From Lysobacter sp. FW306-1B-D06B (GTDB taxonomy: Bacteria > Pseudomonadota > Gammaproteobacteria > Xanthomonadales > Xanthomonadaceae), in the NCBI RefSeq assembly GCF_038446665.1, contig NZ_CP151802.1:2418001-2482000 (forward strand): a stretch of DNA of 64,000 nucleotides, in the 5' to 3' direction. Numbering within the stretch: position 1 is the first letter of the stretch; the number at the start of each line of letters is the position of its first letter. Below the pieces are notes generated by a model, which saw nothing but the letters and a program-made list of their open reading frames with translations, was not told the DNA's origin and searched no databases. The translations under genes and the position numbers were made by a program. Positions 1 through 8,010 of this stretch are shown here, one piece after another.

Positions 1-1
1 A

Positions 2-703
2 CTCGGGCCGTCGGGCAAGCGCGAGAAGGACGTGACCCTGGCAATCGCCCGCGAACTCGCACGCCAGATCAACGGCACGCCGGGCCTGAAGGCCTACCTG
101 ACGCGCGATACCGACGTGTTCATCCCGCTGCCGCGTCGCGCCCAGCTGGCGCGCCAGGCCAAGGCGGACATGTTCATCTCGATCCACGCCGACGCGGCCG
201 AGAACCGCTCCGCCAAGGGCTCGTCCGTCTACGTGCTCTCGTTGAAGGGCGCGTCGTCGCAGCGTGCGCGTTGGCTGGCCGACAAGGAAAACGCCTCCGA
301 CCTCATTGGTGGCGTGCGCCTGGAGCAGACCAACAACACGCTGGCCTCCGTGCTGCTCGATCTCACCCAGAGCGGCCACATGAAGGCGTCCGAAGACGCC
401 GCCGGGCACGTGCTGGATGGCCTCAAGCGCGTGGGTTCCAACCACAAGCCGAACATCGAGCGCGCGAACTTCGCCGTGCTGCGCACCTCCGACATGCCGG
501 CGATGCTGGTCGAAACGGCCTTCATCTCCAACCCGGACGAGGAGCGCCGTCTCATCGACCCCGCCCACCAGCGCAACCTGGCGCGCGCGGTGCTGGACGG
601 CGTCAACACCTACTTCACCCGCCAGCCGCCGCCGGGAACGCTCTACGCGGCGCGCGCCGACGCGCAGTACGCCACGAGCGAAGCGAACGGCGGCAGTCTC
701 TGA
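2..703 (+). CDS. N-acetylmuramoyl-L-alanine amidase (Amidase_3), 3' part
   Basis: The gene enters from the left edge in frame 2, so signal peptide and any AMIN domain are missing. The visible 233 residues are the catalytic Amidase_3 fold: a [10 protein letters not shown] stretch, [11 protein letters not shown], the ISIHADAA metal-binding His, and [14 protein letters not shown] with the catalytic Glu near the C-terminus. Enzymes of this family (AmiA/B/C) cut the bond between N-acetylmuramic acid and the stem peptide in the periplasm during daughter-cell separation. A GTG at 32 lies inside the domain and is not the start. It sits just before mutL, an arrangement common in gammaproteobacteria (amiB-mutL). 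The lost N-terminus prevents choosing AmiB or AmiC. A short disordered tail follows the domain. Confidence 0.93.
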   Translation, partial: LGPSGKREKDVTLAIARELARQINGTPGLKAYLTRDTDVFIPLPRRAQLARQAKADMFISIHADAAENRSAKGSSVYVLSLKGASSQRARWLADKENASDLIGGVRLEQTNNTLASVLLDLTQSGHMKASEDAAGHVLDGLKRVGSNHKPNIERANFAVLRTSDMPAMLVETAFISNPDEERRLIDPAHQRNLARAVLDGVNTYFTRQPPPGTLYAARADAQYATSEANGGSL

Positions 704-725
704 ACCATTGCCCCTCGTACACGCC

Positions 726-751
726 AACGCCCGGGATTCCCGGGCGTTTTT
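726..751 (+). terminator. Rho-independent terminator after the amidase gene
   Basis: A perfect 10-bp stem (AACGCCCGGG / CCCGGGCGTT) with the loop ATT is followed by a T run. It lies 23 bases after the amidase stop and 86 bases before the mutL start, so mutL probably has its own promoter; TATCAT at 788-793 is a possible -10 without a clear -35. Confidence 0.8.
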
Positions 752-836
752 GTTTGTCCGGGCCGGGTCGGCGGGCATTGCGTCGGCTATCATTCCTGTC
801 GATTCCCTCGACGATGCCGGAGCGCATCGCCACACC

Positions 837-2699
837 GTGACGATCCGTCAGCTCCCCGACACCCTCATCAACCAGATCGCGGCCGGCGAGGTCATCGAGC
901 GCCCGGCGTCGGTGGTCAAGGAACTCGTCGAGAACGCGCTCGACGCGGGCGCGCGTCGCATCGACATCGACCTGGAAGAAGGCGGCGTCCGACTCATCCG
1001 CATCCGCGACGACGGCAAGGGCATCGAGCCCGCCGAACTGCCGCTGGCGGTGTCGCGCCACGCCACCAGCAAGATCGCTTCGCTCGACGACCTGGAAGGC
1101 GTGGCCACGCTCGGCTTCCGCGGCGAAGCGCTGCCGTCCATCGCCTCGGTCAGCCGGTTCGCGCTGACGTCCCGCCGCGACGGCAGCGACCGCGCCGCGA
1201 CGCTGGAAGTCGACGGCGGTCGCGTCGGTGAGATCACGCCCAAGCCGCATCCGCAGGGGACGACGGTCGAGGTGCGCGACCTGTTCTTCAACGTACCGGC
1301 GCGGCGCAAGTTCCTGAAGGCCGAGCGCACCGAGCTGGGCCACATCGAGGAATGGCTGCGCCAGCTGGCGCTGGCCCGTCCGGACGTCGAGCTGCGTGTC
1401 TCGCACAACGGCAAGCCGTCGCGGCGCTGGAAAGGCGAGGGCGACCTGCTTTCCGAAGTGCGCCTGCACGAAGCACTGGGCGAGGAGTTCGCGCGCAACG
1501 CGCTGCGCGTCGACCACGCCGGTGCGGGGCATGCGATGGGCTCCGGACAGGGCCTGCGCCTGCACGGCTGGATCGCACAGCCCGCGTACAACCGCGCCAG
1601 CGCGGACCAGCAGTACCTCTATGTCAACGGCCGCGCGGTGCGCGACCGCAGCATCGCGCATGCGATCAAGCAGGCGTACGCCGACGTGCTCTTCCACGGA
1701 CGGCAGCCGGCTTACGTGCTGTTCCTGGAACTCGATCCGCGCCGCGTCGACGTCAACGTGCATCCGGCCAAGCACGAAGTGCGTTTCCGCGATGCGCGCC
1801 TGATCCACGATTTCGTCTACCGCACGCTGCAGGACGCGCTGGCGGAAACGCGCGCCGGCACCGTGGCGGGTGTCGCCGGCGTGCCCGCGAACGATGGGCC
1901 CGGCGCGCCGTCCGCTTACTCCGCCGGATACGGTGCGTCCTCGCCGTCGTACAGCTACCTCGAACGCGCGTCCCAGGCACCGTTGCCGATGCAGGTTGCG
2001 GATACGCGCGCCGGCTACGCGGCCCTGTACGGCGGTGGAAATGCCGCGACCGCCGCGCCGTCGTTCGCGCAGACCGCACAGCCCGCCACGCTGCCACGCA
2101 CCGAAGACGCCACGCTGCCGCCGCTGGGTTACGCCATCGCGCAGCTGCACGGCATCTACATCCTCGCCGAGAGCGCCGAGGGGCTGATCGTCGTCGACAT
2201 GCACGCCGCGCACGAGCGCATCGGCTACGAGAAACTCAAGACCGCACACGACGGCGAAGGCCTGCGCACGCAGCCGCTGCTGGTGCCGGCGACGCTGGCG
2301 GTGTCCGAGCGCGAGGCCGAAGTGGCCGAGCGCGAAGCGCAGACGCTGGCCGAACTCGGTTTCGAAGTGACGCGCAGCGGCCCGCAGTCGCTGACGTTGC
2401 GCTCGGTGCCCGCGCTGCTCGCCCATGGCGATGTCGAAGCGTTGCTGCGCGACGTGCTCGCCGACCTGCGCGAACACGGCGAATCGCGCCGCGTCGGCGC
2501 CGCGCGCGACGAACTGCTGGCGACCATGGCCTGCCACGGCGCCGTGCGCGCCAACCGGCGTCTCACTCTGCCCGAGATGAACGCCCTGCTGCGCGAGATG
2601 GAAATCACCGAACGCTCCGGCCAGTGCAATCATGGCCGTCCCACCTGGGCACGCTTCACGCTGCCCGACATCGACCGTTGGTTCCTGCGAGGACGTTGA
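837..2699 (+). CDS. mutL: DNA mismatch repair protein MutL
   Basis: 620 residues. The N-terminal GHKL ATPase domain carries [12 protein letters not shown] (catalytic Glu 29, Asn 33), DDGKGI (58-63) and TLGFRGEAL (91-99). A Pro/Ala/Ser-rich linker spans roughly 340-430. The C-terminal dimerisation domain has an endonuclease motif, DMHA-x2-E-x4-E from residue 454, a QPLLVP beta-clamp contact (479-484), Cys 566 in ACHG and CNHGRP at 597-602. MutL couples MutS mismatch recognition to strand incision. These C-terminal motifs are those of nicking MutL proteins and are absent from E. coli MutL, so this cell probably repairs without MutH. GTG 837 is chosen because [19 protein letters not shown] matches the family N-terminus; no ATG lies in frame nearby. 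The stop overlaps nothing; the next ATG follows immediately. Confidence 0.97.
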   Translation: MTIRQLPDTLINQIAAGEVIERPASVVKELVENALDAGARRIDIDLEEGGVRLIRIRDDGKGIEPAELPLAVSRHATSKIASLDDLEGVATLGFRGEALPSIASVSRFALTSRRDGSDRAATLEVDGGRVGEITPKPHPQGTTVEVRDLFFNVPARRKFLKAERTELGHIEEWLRQLALARPDVELRVSHNGKPSRRWKGEGDLLSEVRLHEALGEEFARNALRVDHAGAGHAMGSGQGLRLHGWIAQPAYNRASADQQYLYVNGRAVRDRSIAHAIKQAYADVLFHGRQPAYVLFLELDPRRVDVNVHPAKHEVRFRDARLIHDFVYRTLQDALAETRAGTVAGVAGVPANDGPGAPSAYSAGYGASSPSYSYLERASQAPLPMQVADTRAGYAALYGGGNAATAAPSFAQTAQPATLPRTEDATLPPLGYAIAQLHGIYILAESAEGLIVVDMHAAHERIGYEKLKTAHDGEGLRTQPLLVPATLAVSEREAEVAEREAQTLAELGFEVTRSGPQSLTLRSVPALLAHGDVEALLRDVLADLREHGESRRVGAARDELLATMACHGAVRANRRLTLPEMNALLREMEITERSGQCNHGRPTWARFTLPDIDRWFLRGR

Positions 2700-3659
2700 A
2701 TGAGTGCAGTGGCGAAGGGGAAGCTCGTCTCGAGGATGTTCGCAGTGATGATGATCGGCACGCTCGCGGCCTGCGGGTCGCAGAAGGACGACGCCGCGAC
2801 GGCGGAACAGGCCAAGGCGGCGCAGGCCTCGTTCCAGAACGAGCTGGACATGGTGCGGCAGCAGCGCGTCGTCGACCTCACGCGCGCCGACGGCTGGACC
2901 AGCCTCATCGGCCTGCACTGGATCGAGCCGGGCGCGCACTACATCGGTTCCTCGGCCGGTAACGGCATCAAGCTGTCGATGGGGCCGTCGCACTTCGGCA
3001 TGATCGATCTGCAGAACAACACCCTGCGCTTCGTGCCCGAGAAGGGCGCGGCGATGACGCTCGACGGCCAGCCGCTCACCGGCGCCACCGTCCTGCGCGC
3101 CGACGACGCGCCCACCGGTCCCAGCGTGATCGCCTTCGATGAGGGCAAGGGTATGGCGACGGTGATCAAGCGCGGCGATCGCTACCTGCTGCGCGTGAAG
3201 CACGCCGATGCCGCCACCCGCACCGGCTTCCGCGGCCTGGAGTACTGGCCGACCAGCCGCGACTGGCGCGTGGAAGGCCGCTTCGTTCCGCACCCGGCGG
3301 GCAAGACGCTGGAGATCGCCAACATCATCGGCACCACCGATGCGGTGCCTAATCCGGGCGCGATCGAGTTCGAACGCGACGGCAAGACCTACCGCATCGA
3401 AGCGCTGGACGAGGGCGAGGAAACGCTGTTCCTGGTCTTCGCCGATCGCACCAGCGGGCACGGCAGCTATCCGGCCGGCCGCTTCCTCGATGTCGCCAAG
3501 CCCGGCATCGGCGGCAAGGTGGTGCTGGATTTCAATCAGGCGCGCAACCCGCCGTGCGCGTTCACCGCCTTCGCGACCTGCCCGTTGCCGCCGCCGGAAA
3601 ACCGCCTGGATGTCGCGATCCAGGCCGGCGAGAAGACCTACACCCATTCCGCTCCGTGA
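2700..3659 (+). CDS. DUF1684 family lipoprotein
   Basis: 319 residues. A short basic N-terminus and hydrophobic stretch end in a lipobox (TLAAC, Cys 25), so it is probably a lipoprotein. The rest matches the DUF1684 family: GWTSLIGLHWIEPG near the start, LEYWPTSRDWRVEGRF in the middle, and the strongly conserved NPPCAFTAFATCPLPPPENRL close to the C-terminus. No enzymatic activity is established for the family that I can name. The ATG directly follows the mutL stop (TGA then ATG), suggesting translational coupling, and a GumN-like gene follows after 19 bases. It may belong to one transcript with mutL. Confidence 0.85.
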   Translation: MSAVAKGKLVSRMFAVMMIGTLAACGSQKDDAATAEQAKAAQASFQNELDMVRQQRVVDLTRADGWTSLIGLHWIEPGAHYIGSSAGNGIKLSMGPSHFGMIDLQNNTLRFVPEKGAAMTLDGQPLTGATVLRADDAPTGPSVIAFDEGKGMATVIKRGDRYLLRVKHADAATRTGFRGLEYWPTSRDWRVEGRFVPHPAGKTLEIANIIGTTDAVPNPGAIEFERDGKTYRIEALDEGEETLFLVFADRTSGHGSYPAGRFLDVAKPGIGGKVVLDFNQARNPPCAFTAFATCPLPPPENRLDVAIQAGEKTYTHSAP

Positions 3660-3678
3660 TACCAGGAACACCGACCCG

Positions 3679-4686
3679 ATGCGCCGCCGCCTGAAACTGT
3701 TGTTGCTTTCGCTCGCCGCTGCCGCGGGCCTGATGTCGGTGGCGCTGGCGGTCGAGCAGGCGCATGCCCCGGCGCCGGCCGCGCCGGCGCAGGTCGCCGC
3801 CGCCGCGCCGGCCGCTACGCCGCCGGTGCCGCTGCTGTGGAAGGTGTCCGACCGTGACAACGCGGTGTATCTGCTGGGGTCGTTCCACCTGCTCAGGGAG
3901 AGCGACTATCCGCTGTCGGGCGATATCGACCAGGCCTTCGCAGCGTCCGACAAGGTCGTGTTCGAAGTGCCGCCGGAGCAGATGCTGGATCCGTCGATCG
4001 CGCAGAGATTCCTCGCTGCGGCCGGATACGCCGATGGCCGCACGCTCAGCCAGGTGCTGCCGGCGGCGATGCGCGAGAAGTTCAACCGCATCCTCGCCCA
4101 GCGCGGTTCGTCGATCGCCCAGTTCGACGGCTACGAGCCGTGGTTCGTGAACCTGTCGCTGATGCTGGGCATTTCCCAGCAGATGGGGTTCCGCCCGGAC
4201 AAGGGCCTGGACCAGACGCTGATCCAGCAGGCGCTGGCGAGCGGCAAGGCGACGGGCGGGCTGGAGTCGCTGGACACGCAGTTGAACGTGCTCGATTCCA
4301 CGCCGATGGCCGAGCAGGTGACGTCGCTGAAGGAGTTCCTCGACAAGCCCACCGAGATGCCGGGCATGCTCGAAGACCTTCACGGCGCCTGGCGCGCTGG
4401 CGACATCGCGCGCCTGGACAAGCTCGCGCGCGAAGAGATGCGCGACAAGACGCCGCAGACGTACCGCATCGTCAACGTGCAGCGCAACGACGCCTGGGTG
4501 CCGCAGATCCAGCAGATGCTCGACGGGCAGAAGAAGGGCGAGACGCTCGTCGTGGTCGGTGCGCTGCACCTGCTCGGCGAGGACGGCGTGATCGAGAAAC
4601 TGCGCGCGAAGGGGTATACGGTCGAGCGTGTGTGCTCGGTCTGCGCGGCCGACGAAGCGACGAAGGCAGTCGTCGAGACGAAGTAA
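3679..4686 (+). CDS. TraB/GumN family protein
   Basis: 335 residues. A basic start and hydrophobic segment (about 4-23) form a signal peptide or anchor, followed by an Ala/Pro-rich linker. The TraB/GumN domain begins at PLLWKVSD and shows the family marks YLLGSFHLL near the N-terminus and VVVGALHLLGEDGVIEKL near the C-terminus. Members are related to TIKI-type metalloproteases by fold; GumN is named from the xanthan gum region of Xanthomonas, but a role here is unknown. The ATG at 3679 was chosen over upstream in-frame codons because it gives the signal sequence directly. It follows the DUF1684 gene by 19 bases and probably shares its message. Confidence 0.82.
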   Translation: MRRRLKLLLLSLAAAAGLMSVALAVEQAHAPAPAAPAQVAAAAPAATPPVPLLWKVSDRDNAVYLLGSFHLLRESDYPLSGDIDQAFAASDKVVFEVPPEQMLDPSIAQRFLAAAGYADGRTLSQVLPAAMREKFNRILAQRGSSIAQFDGYEPWFVNLSLMLGISQQMGFRPDKGLDQTLIQQALASGKATGGLESLDTQLNVLDSTPMAEQVTSLKEFLDKPTEMPGMLEDLHGAWRAGDIARLDKLAREEMRDKTPQTYRIVNVQRNDAWVPQIQQMLDGQKKGETLVVVGALHLLGEDGVIEKLRAKGYTVERVCSVCAADEATKAVVETK

Positions 4687-4706
4687 GGCGCTGCGTGTGG
4701 CGGCCG

Positions 4707-5144
4707 TTACGCCGCCACCATCACGATGCAGTCCACCGGGCACGCCGGCACGCACAGCTCGCAGCCGGTGCACAGCGGGTCGATGACGGTGTGCATGTGC
4801 TTGGAGCCGCCGACGATCGCGTCCACCGGGCACGCCTGGATACATTTGGTGCAGCCGATGCAGTCGGCCTCGACGATCAATGCGACCAGCGGCGGTTTGT
4901 GTTCGCCGCGCGTGCGGTCGTAGGGCTTCGCCGGCACTTCCAGGAGTTTCGCCAGCGCACGTGCGCCTTCATCGCCGCCGGGCGGGCAGCGGTCGACATC
5001 GGCCTCGCCGCGCGCCATCGCCTCGGCATACGGACGGCAACCCGCGAAACCGCATTGCCCGCATTGCGTCTGCGGGAGGAGGCGGTCGAGGCGTTCGGTG
5101 ATTTCCGGGATTCGGGATTCGGAATTCGGGATTCGCGAAGGCAT
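4707..5144 (-). CDS. RnfB-like ferredoxin (RnfB family, short form)
   Basis: 145 residues. An Fe-S domain starts at [21 protein letters not shown] (the RnfB four-Cys cluster motif), followed by two 4Fe-4S ferredoxin motifs, [12 protein letters not shown] and [12 protein letters not shown]. RnfB passes electrons within the Rnf/Rsx membrane complex, but the usual N-terminal membrane helix is missing and no other rnf gene is in the window, so it may serve as a soluble ferredoxin. The only upstream start in frame is the ATG at 5144; residues 4-13 ([10 protein letters not shown]) are then encoded by an intergenic GGGATTCGGGATTC-type repeat, and no good Shine-Dalgarno is seen. Recognisable family similarity begins at about residue 15. 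It lies downstream of metG on the same strand. Confidence 0.85.
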   Translation of the reverse strand: MPSRIPNSESRIPEITERLDRLLPQTQCGQCGFAGCRPYAEAMARGEADVDRCPPGGDEGARALAKLLEVPAKPYDRTRGEHKPPLVALIVEADCIGCTKCIQACPVDAIVGGSKHMHTVIDPLCTGCELCVPACPVDCIVMVAA

Positions 5145-5219
5145 GACATCTGATCTCGCGTGGACGAATCGGGTGGTGTATCGCTGTTACGAATCCCTAA
5201 TCCCAAATCTCGAATCCCG
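5107..5219. repeat. Inverted pair of GGGATTC-type intergenic repeats
   Basis: The left arm (5107-5135) repeats GGGATTC three to four times; the right arm (5190-5219) is a degenerate inverted copy (GAATCCC, TAATCCC). The loop is 54 bases. The pair fills the metG - rnfB interval, and the left arm runs into the rnfB coding sequence. Folded in RNA it would give a long imperfect stem that could end the metG message or cover the rnfB start. Confidence 0.7.
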
Positions 5220-5223
5220 ACGC

Positions 5224-7305
5224 TCAGCGCACCGGCATGCCCGGCTGCACGCCGGCGTCGGCGTCCAGCAGGTGCAGCGAGCCGCCGTCGAAGCCCGCCG
5301 ACAGGATCATTCCCTCGCTCACGCCGAAGCGCATCTTGCGCGGCGCGAGGTTGGCGATGAACACCACGCTGCGGCCGACCAGCTTTTCCGGCTCGCCGTA
5401 GGAACCGCGGATGCCGGAGAAGATCTGGCGCGTGCCCAGCTCGCCGGCATCGAGTTCGAAGCGCAGCAGCTTGTCGGAGCCTTCCACGAACTCGCACGCC
5501 ACCACCTTGCCCACGCGCAGGTCGAGCTTGGTGAAGTCGTCGATGCCGATGTACTGCGCCGCTTCGCCCACGGCGGGCGCAGGTGCGGCAGCGGGCTTCG
5601 CAGCGGCCTTGGTTTCGGCCTTGGCCGGGGCTTCGGTCTTGGGGGCTTCGGACTTCAGCGAGTCCTTGGAGGCTTCGATCATGGTGTCGATGTGCTTGGG
5701 GTCAATGCGGGTGAACAGCGGTGCGTAAGGCTGGACGCGGTGCGAGAGCAGCGGTGCGGCGAGGTCGTTCCACGTCTTCACCGGCGCGGCGAGGAAATCC
5801 TCCGCCTGCGCGGTCACGCGCGGCAGCACCGGCTTGAGCGCGGCGTTGAGCACGCGGAACAGGTTCAGGCCCTGCGTGCACACGGCCTGCAGCTGCGCGT
5901 CCGCGCCGTCCTGCTTGGCCAGCACCCACGGCTTGCATTCGTCGATGTACTTGTTGGCTTCGTCGGCCAGCGCCATCGTCAGGCGCAGCGCGGTGGCCGC
6001 TTCATTGCGTTCGTAGGCCTGCGCGATCGGTGCGAGCTGCTCGACGAAACGCGCGTACATCGCCGCGTCCGGCAGTGCATCGGCGAGGTGTCCGTCGAAG
6101 CGCTTTTCGATGAAGCCGGCGCAGCGGCTGGCGAGGTTCACGAACTTGCCGACCAGGTCGGCATTCACGCGGGCGATGAAGTCCGCCAGGTTCAGGTCGA
6201 GGTCGTCGACGCCGCCGGCGGTCTTGGTCGCGTAGTAGTAGCGCAGCGCTTCGGGTTCGAGACCGGCATCGAGGTAGGTGCGCGCCATCACGAAGGTGCC
6301 GCGCGACTTCGACATCTTCGCGCCGTCCACGGTGAGGTAACCGTTGACGTGCAGGCGCGTCGGCGCACGGAAGCCCGCGCCATGCAGCACCGCCGGCCAG
6401 AACAGGCCGTGGAAGTTGACGATGTCCTTGCCGATGAAATGGTGCAGCTCGGCCGTGCTGTCGCGGCGCAGGTAGGACCAGAAGTCCAGGCCTTCGCGCT
6501 CGCACAGCGCCTGGAAGCTGGACAGGTAGCCGATCGGCGCATCCAGCCAGACGTACAGGAACTTGCCCGGGTGACCGGGAATCTGGAAACCGAAGTAGGG
6601 CGCATCGCGCGAGATGTCCCACGCGCGCAGGCCGCCCTCGGCATCCAGCCACTCCTGCAGCTTGGCCTTCACGCCCGGCAATGCGACGTCGCCCGACAGC
6701 CATTCACGCAGGAACGACTCAAACTGACCGACTTCGAAGAAGAAGTGCTCCGACTCGCGCAGTTCCGGCGTGGCGCCGCTGATGACCGAGCGCGGTTCCT
6801 TCAGTTCGGTCGGCGAGTAGGTCGCGCCGCAGTTCTCGCAGTTGTCGCCGTACTGGTCCGGCGTGCCGCAGTTGGGGCAGATGCCCTTCACGTAGCGGTC
6901 GGGCAGGAACATGCCCTTGACCGGATCGAACAACTGCGCGACCGAGCGCCGGGCGATGTGGCCGTTGTTGTCGAGCTTGGCGTAGATCGCCTCGGTGAGG
7001 ATGCGGTTGCGCTCGGAGTTGGTCGAGTCGTAATGGTCGAAGGCGACGCCGAAGTCGGCGAAGTCGCGTTCGTGGCTGGCCTGGATGCCGGCGATGAAGG
7101 ATTCCGGCGTCTGCCCGGCCTTTTCGGCGGCGAGCATGATCGGCGTGCCGTGGGTGTCGTCGGCGCACACGTACCAGGTTTTGTGGCCGGCCATGCGCTG
7201 GGCGCGGCACCAGATGTCGGCCTGGGTGTAGCCGACCAGATGGCCCAGGTGCAGGTGCCCGTTGGCGTAGGGCAGGGCGCAGGAAACGACGAACTCGCGG
7301 GACAT
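5224..7305 (-). CDS. metG: Methionine--tRNA ligase (MetRS)
   Basis: 693 residues, the length of the long bacterial form. The Rossmann catalytic domain has the HIGH-type motif HLGH (residues 19-22) after PYANGHL, a zinc knuckle with Cys 143, 146, 156 and 159, and KMSKS at 330-334. An anticodon-binding helical region follows, then an Ala/Lys-rich linker (about 550-585) and a C-terminal tRNA-binding EMAP/Trbp111 domain (FTKLDLRVGKVVACEFVEGS) used for dimerisation. It charges initiator and elongator tRNA-Met with methionine. The ATG at 7305 begins MSREFVVSCALPYANG, typical of the family. In many gammaproteobacteria mrp and dcd lie near metG; here they are about 4 kb away on the other strand. Confidence 0.98.
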   Translation of the reverse strand: MSREFVVSCALPYANGHLHLGHLVGYTQADIWCRAQRMAGHKTWYVCADDTHGTPIMLAAEKAGQTPESFIAGIQASHERDFADFGVAFDHYDSTNSERNRILTEAIYAKLDNNGHIARRSVAQLFDPVKGMFLPDRYVKGICPNCGTPDQYGDNCENCGATYSPTELKEPRSVISGATPELRESEHFFFEVGQFESFLREWLSGDVALPGVKAKLQEWLDAEGGLRAWDISRDAPYFGFQIPGHPGKFLYVWLDAPIGYLSSFQALCEREGLDFWSYLRRDSTAELHHFIGKDIVNFHGLFWPAVLHGAGFRAPTRLHVNGYLTVDGAKMSKSRGTFVMARTYLDAGLEPEALRYYYATKTAGGVDDLDLNLADFIARVNADLVGKFVNLASRCAGFIEKRFDGHLADALPDAAMYARFVEQLAPIAQAYERNEAATALRLTMALADEANKYIDECKPWVLAKQDGADAQLQAVCTQGLNLFRVLNAALKPVLPRVTAQAEDFLAAPVKTWNDLAAPLLSHRVQPYAPLFTRIDPKHIDTMIEASKDSLKSEAPKTEAPAKAETKAAAKPAAAPAPAVGEAAQYIGIDDFTKLDLRVGKVVACEFVEGSDKLLRFELDAGELGTRQIFSGIRGSYGEPEKLVGRSVVFIANLAPRKMRFGVSEGMILSAGFDGGSLHLLDADAGVQPGMPVR

Positions 7306-7370
7306 GGGGGATGGGTGAGCGAAGTGAGCCCGGGATTATCGCATGCGCCCCGCGGCGTTCCGGTGGCGGA

Positions 7371-7398
7371 AACGAAACGCCCCGGCCAGGCCGGGGCG
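7371..7398 (-). terminator. Rho-independent terminator after the DUF2147 gene
   Basis: Read on the minus strand, CGCCCCGGCC-T-GGCCGGGGCG folds into a strong stem followed by TTTCGTTT. It lies 30 bases past the DUF2147 stop and about 70 bases before the metG start, separating the two transcripts. Confidence 0.75.
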
Positions 7399-7427
7399 TC
7401 GTCGTGCAACGTGCAGCGGTGCCGGCG

Positions 7428-7874
7428 TCAGCGCCGCGACCAGGTCTGCGTGCGGCCCAGCAGCGAGAAGCCCATGAAGCCGCGCACTTCCAGCTTCTTT
7501 CCGCCCTCCACCGGCGTGACCTTCACCGAGTAGACCTTGCCGCTGGCCGGATCGAGGATCTGACCGCCTTCCCAGGTCTCGCCCTTCTGCTTGATGCCCC
7601 ACAGGATCACCATCCCCTTGACCGGCTTGTTCTTGCGGTCGCCGGAGCACTTGTCGCAGAGCGGGTTCGGGCCGCGATCGGACTGCAGGATCTCGGTGAC
7701 GCGCCCGGCCAGGCTGCCGTCCTTCGCCTCGTAGATCTCGACCACCGACTTGGGCTTCTGGGTCTTGTCGTCGATGGTGGTCCACTGGCCGACCGGCGAG
7801 GTCTGCGCGAACGCGGCCAGCGGCAGCGTCAGCAACAGCAGGGCGAGCAACTTGGCGGGCTTCTTGGTGAGCAT
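7428..7874 (-). CDS. DUF2147 domain exported protein
   Basis: 148 residues from the ATG at 7874, which is preceded by a strong Shine-Dalgarno (AGGGAGGGG); the in-frame upstream ATG at 7922 lacks one. A signal peptide (KKPAKLLALLLLTLPLAAFAQ) is followed by a lipocalin-like DUF2147 domain: VGQWTTIDDKT, VVEIYEAKDGSLAGRV, NPLCDKCSGDRKNKP and GGQILDPASGKVYS. Proteins of this family are small periplasmic or secreted beta-rich proteins; their ligand is not known to me. The Cys pair in CDKC is common in the family and could form a disulphide. It stands alone between metG and the TonB receptor gene. Confidence 0.85.
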   Translation of the reverse strand: MLTKKPAKLLALLLLTLPLAAFAQTSPVGQWTTIDDKTQKPKSVVEIYEAKDGSLAGRVTEILQSDRGPNPLCDKCSGDRKNKPVKGMVILWGIKQKGETWEGGQILDPASGKVYSVKVTPVEGGKKLEVRGFMGFSLLGRTQTWSRR

Positions 7875-7975
7875 GTGTCCCCTCCCAGGGATTCGGTTCG
7901 CGCCAGTTATACCGCATCCCATGGCGTATGGAGCGTGCGCTCGTAGGCACTGTTCGGCCGCGTTCGGCGCGCGAA

Positions 7976-8000
7976 CCCCGCCACCGGTCCGGTGGCGGGG
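7976..8000 (-). terminator. Hairpin after the TonB receptor gene, probable terminator
   Basis: CCCCGCCACCGG and its exact complement flank a one-base centre, a 12-bp stem lying 10 bases beyond the receptor stop on the minus strand. The T tract after it is weak (TTCGC), so termination is likely but not certain. Confidence 0.6.
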
Positions 8001-8010
8001 AAGGGCGGTT

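Noticed and set aside
615..3860. A 1081-codon open frame on the minus strand opposite mutL and the DUF1684 gene
   Set aside because: The translation is Arg/Ala/Gly-rich without domain patterns and mirrors the codon bias of the real plus-strand genes; high GC keeps antisense frames open.
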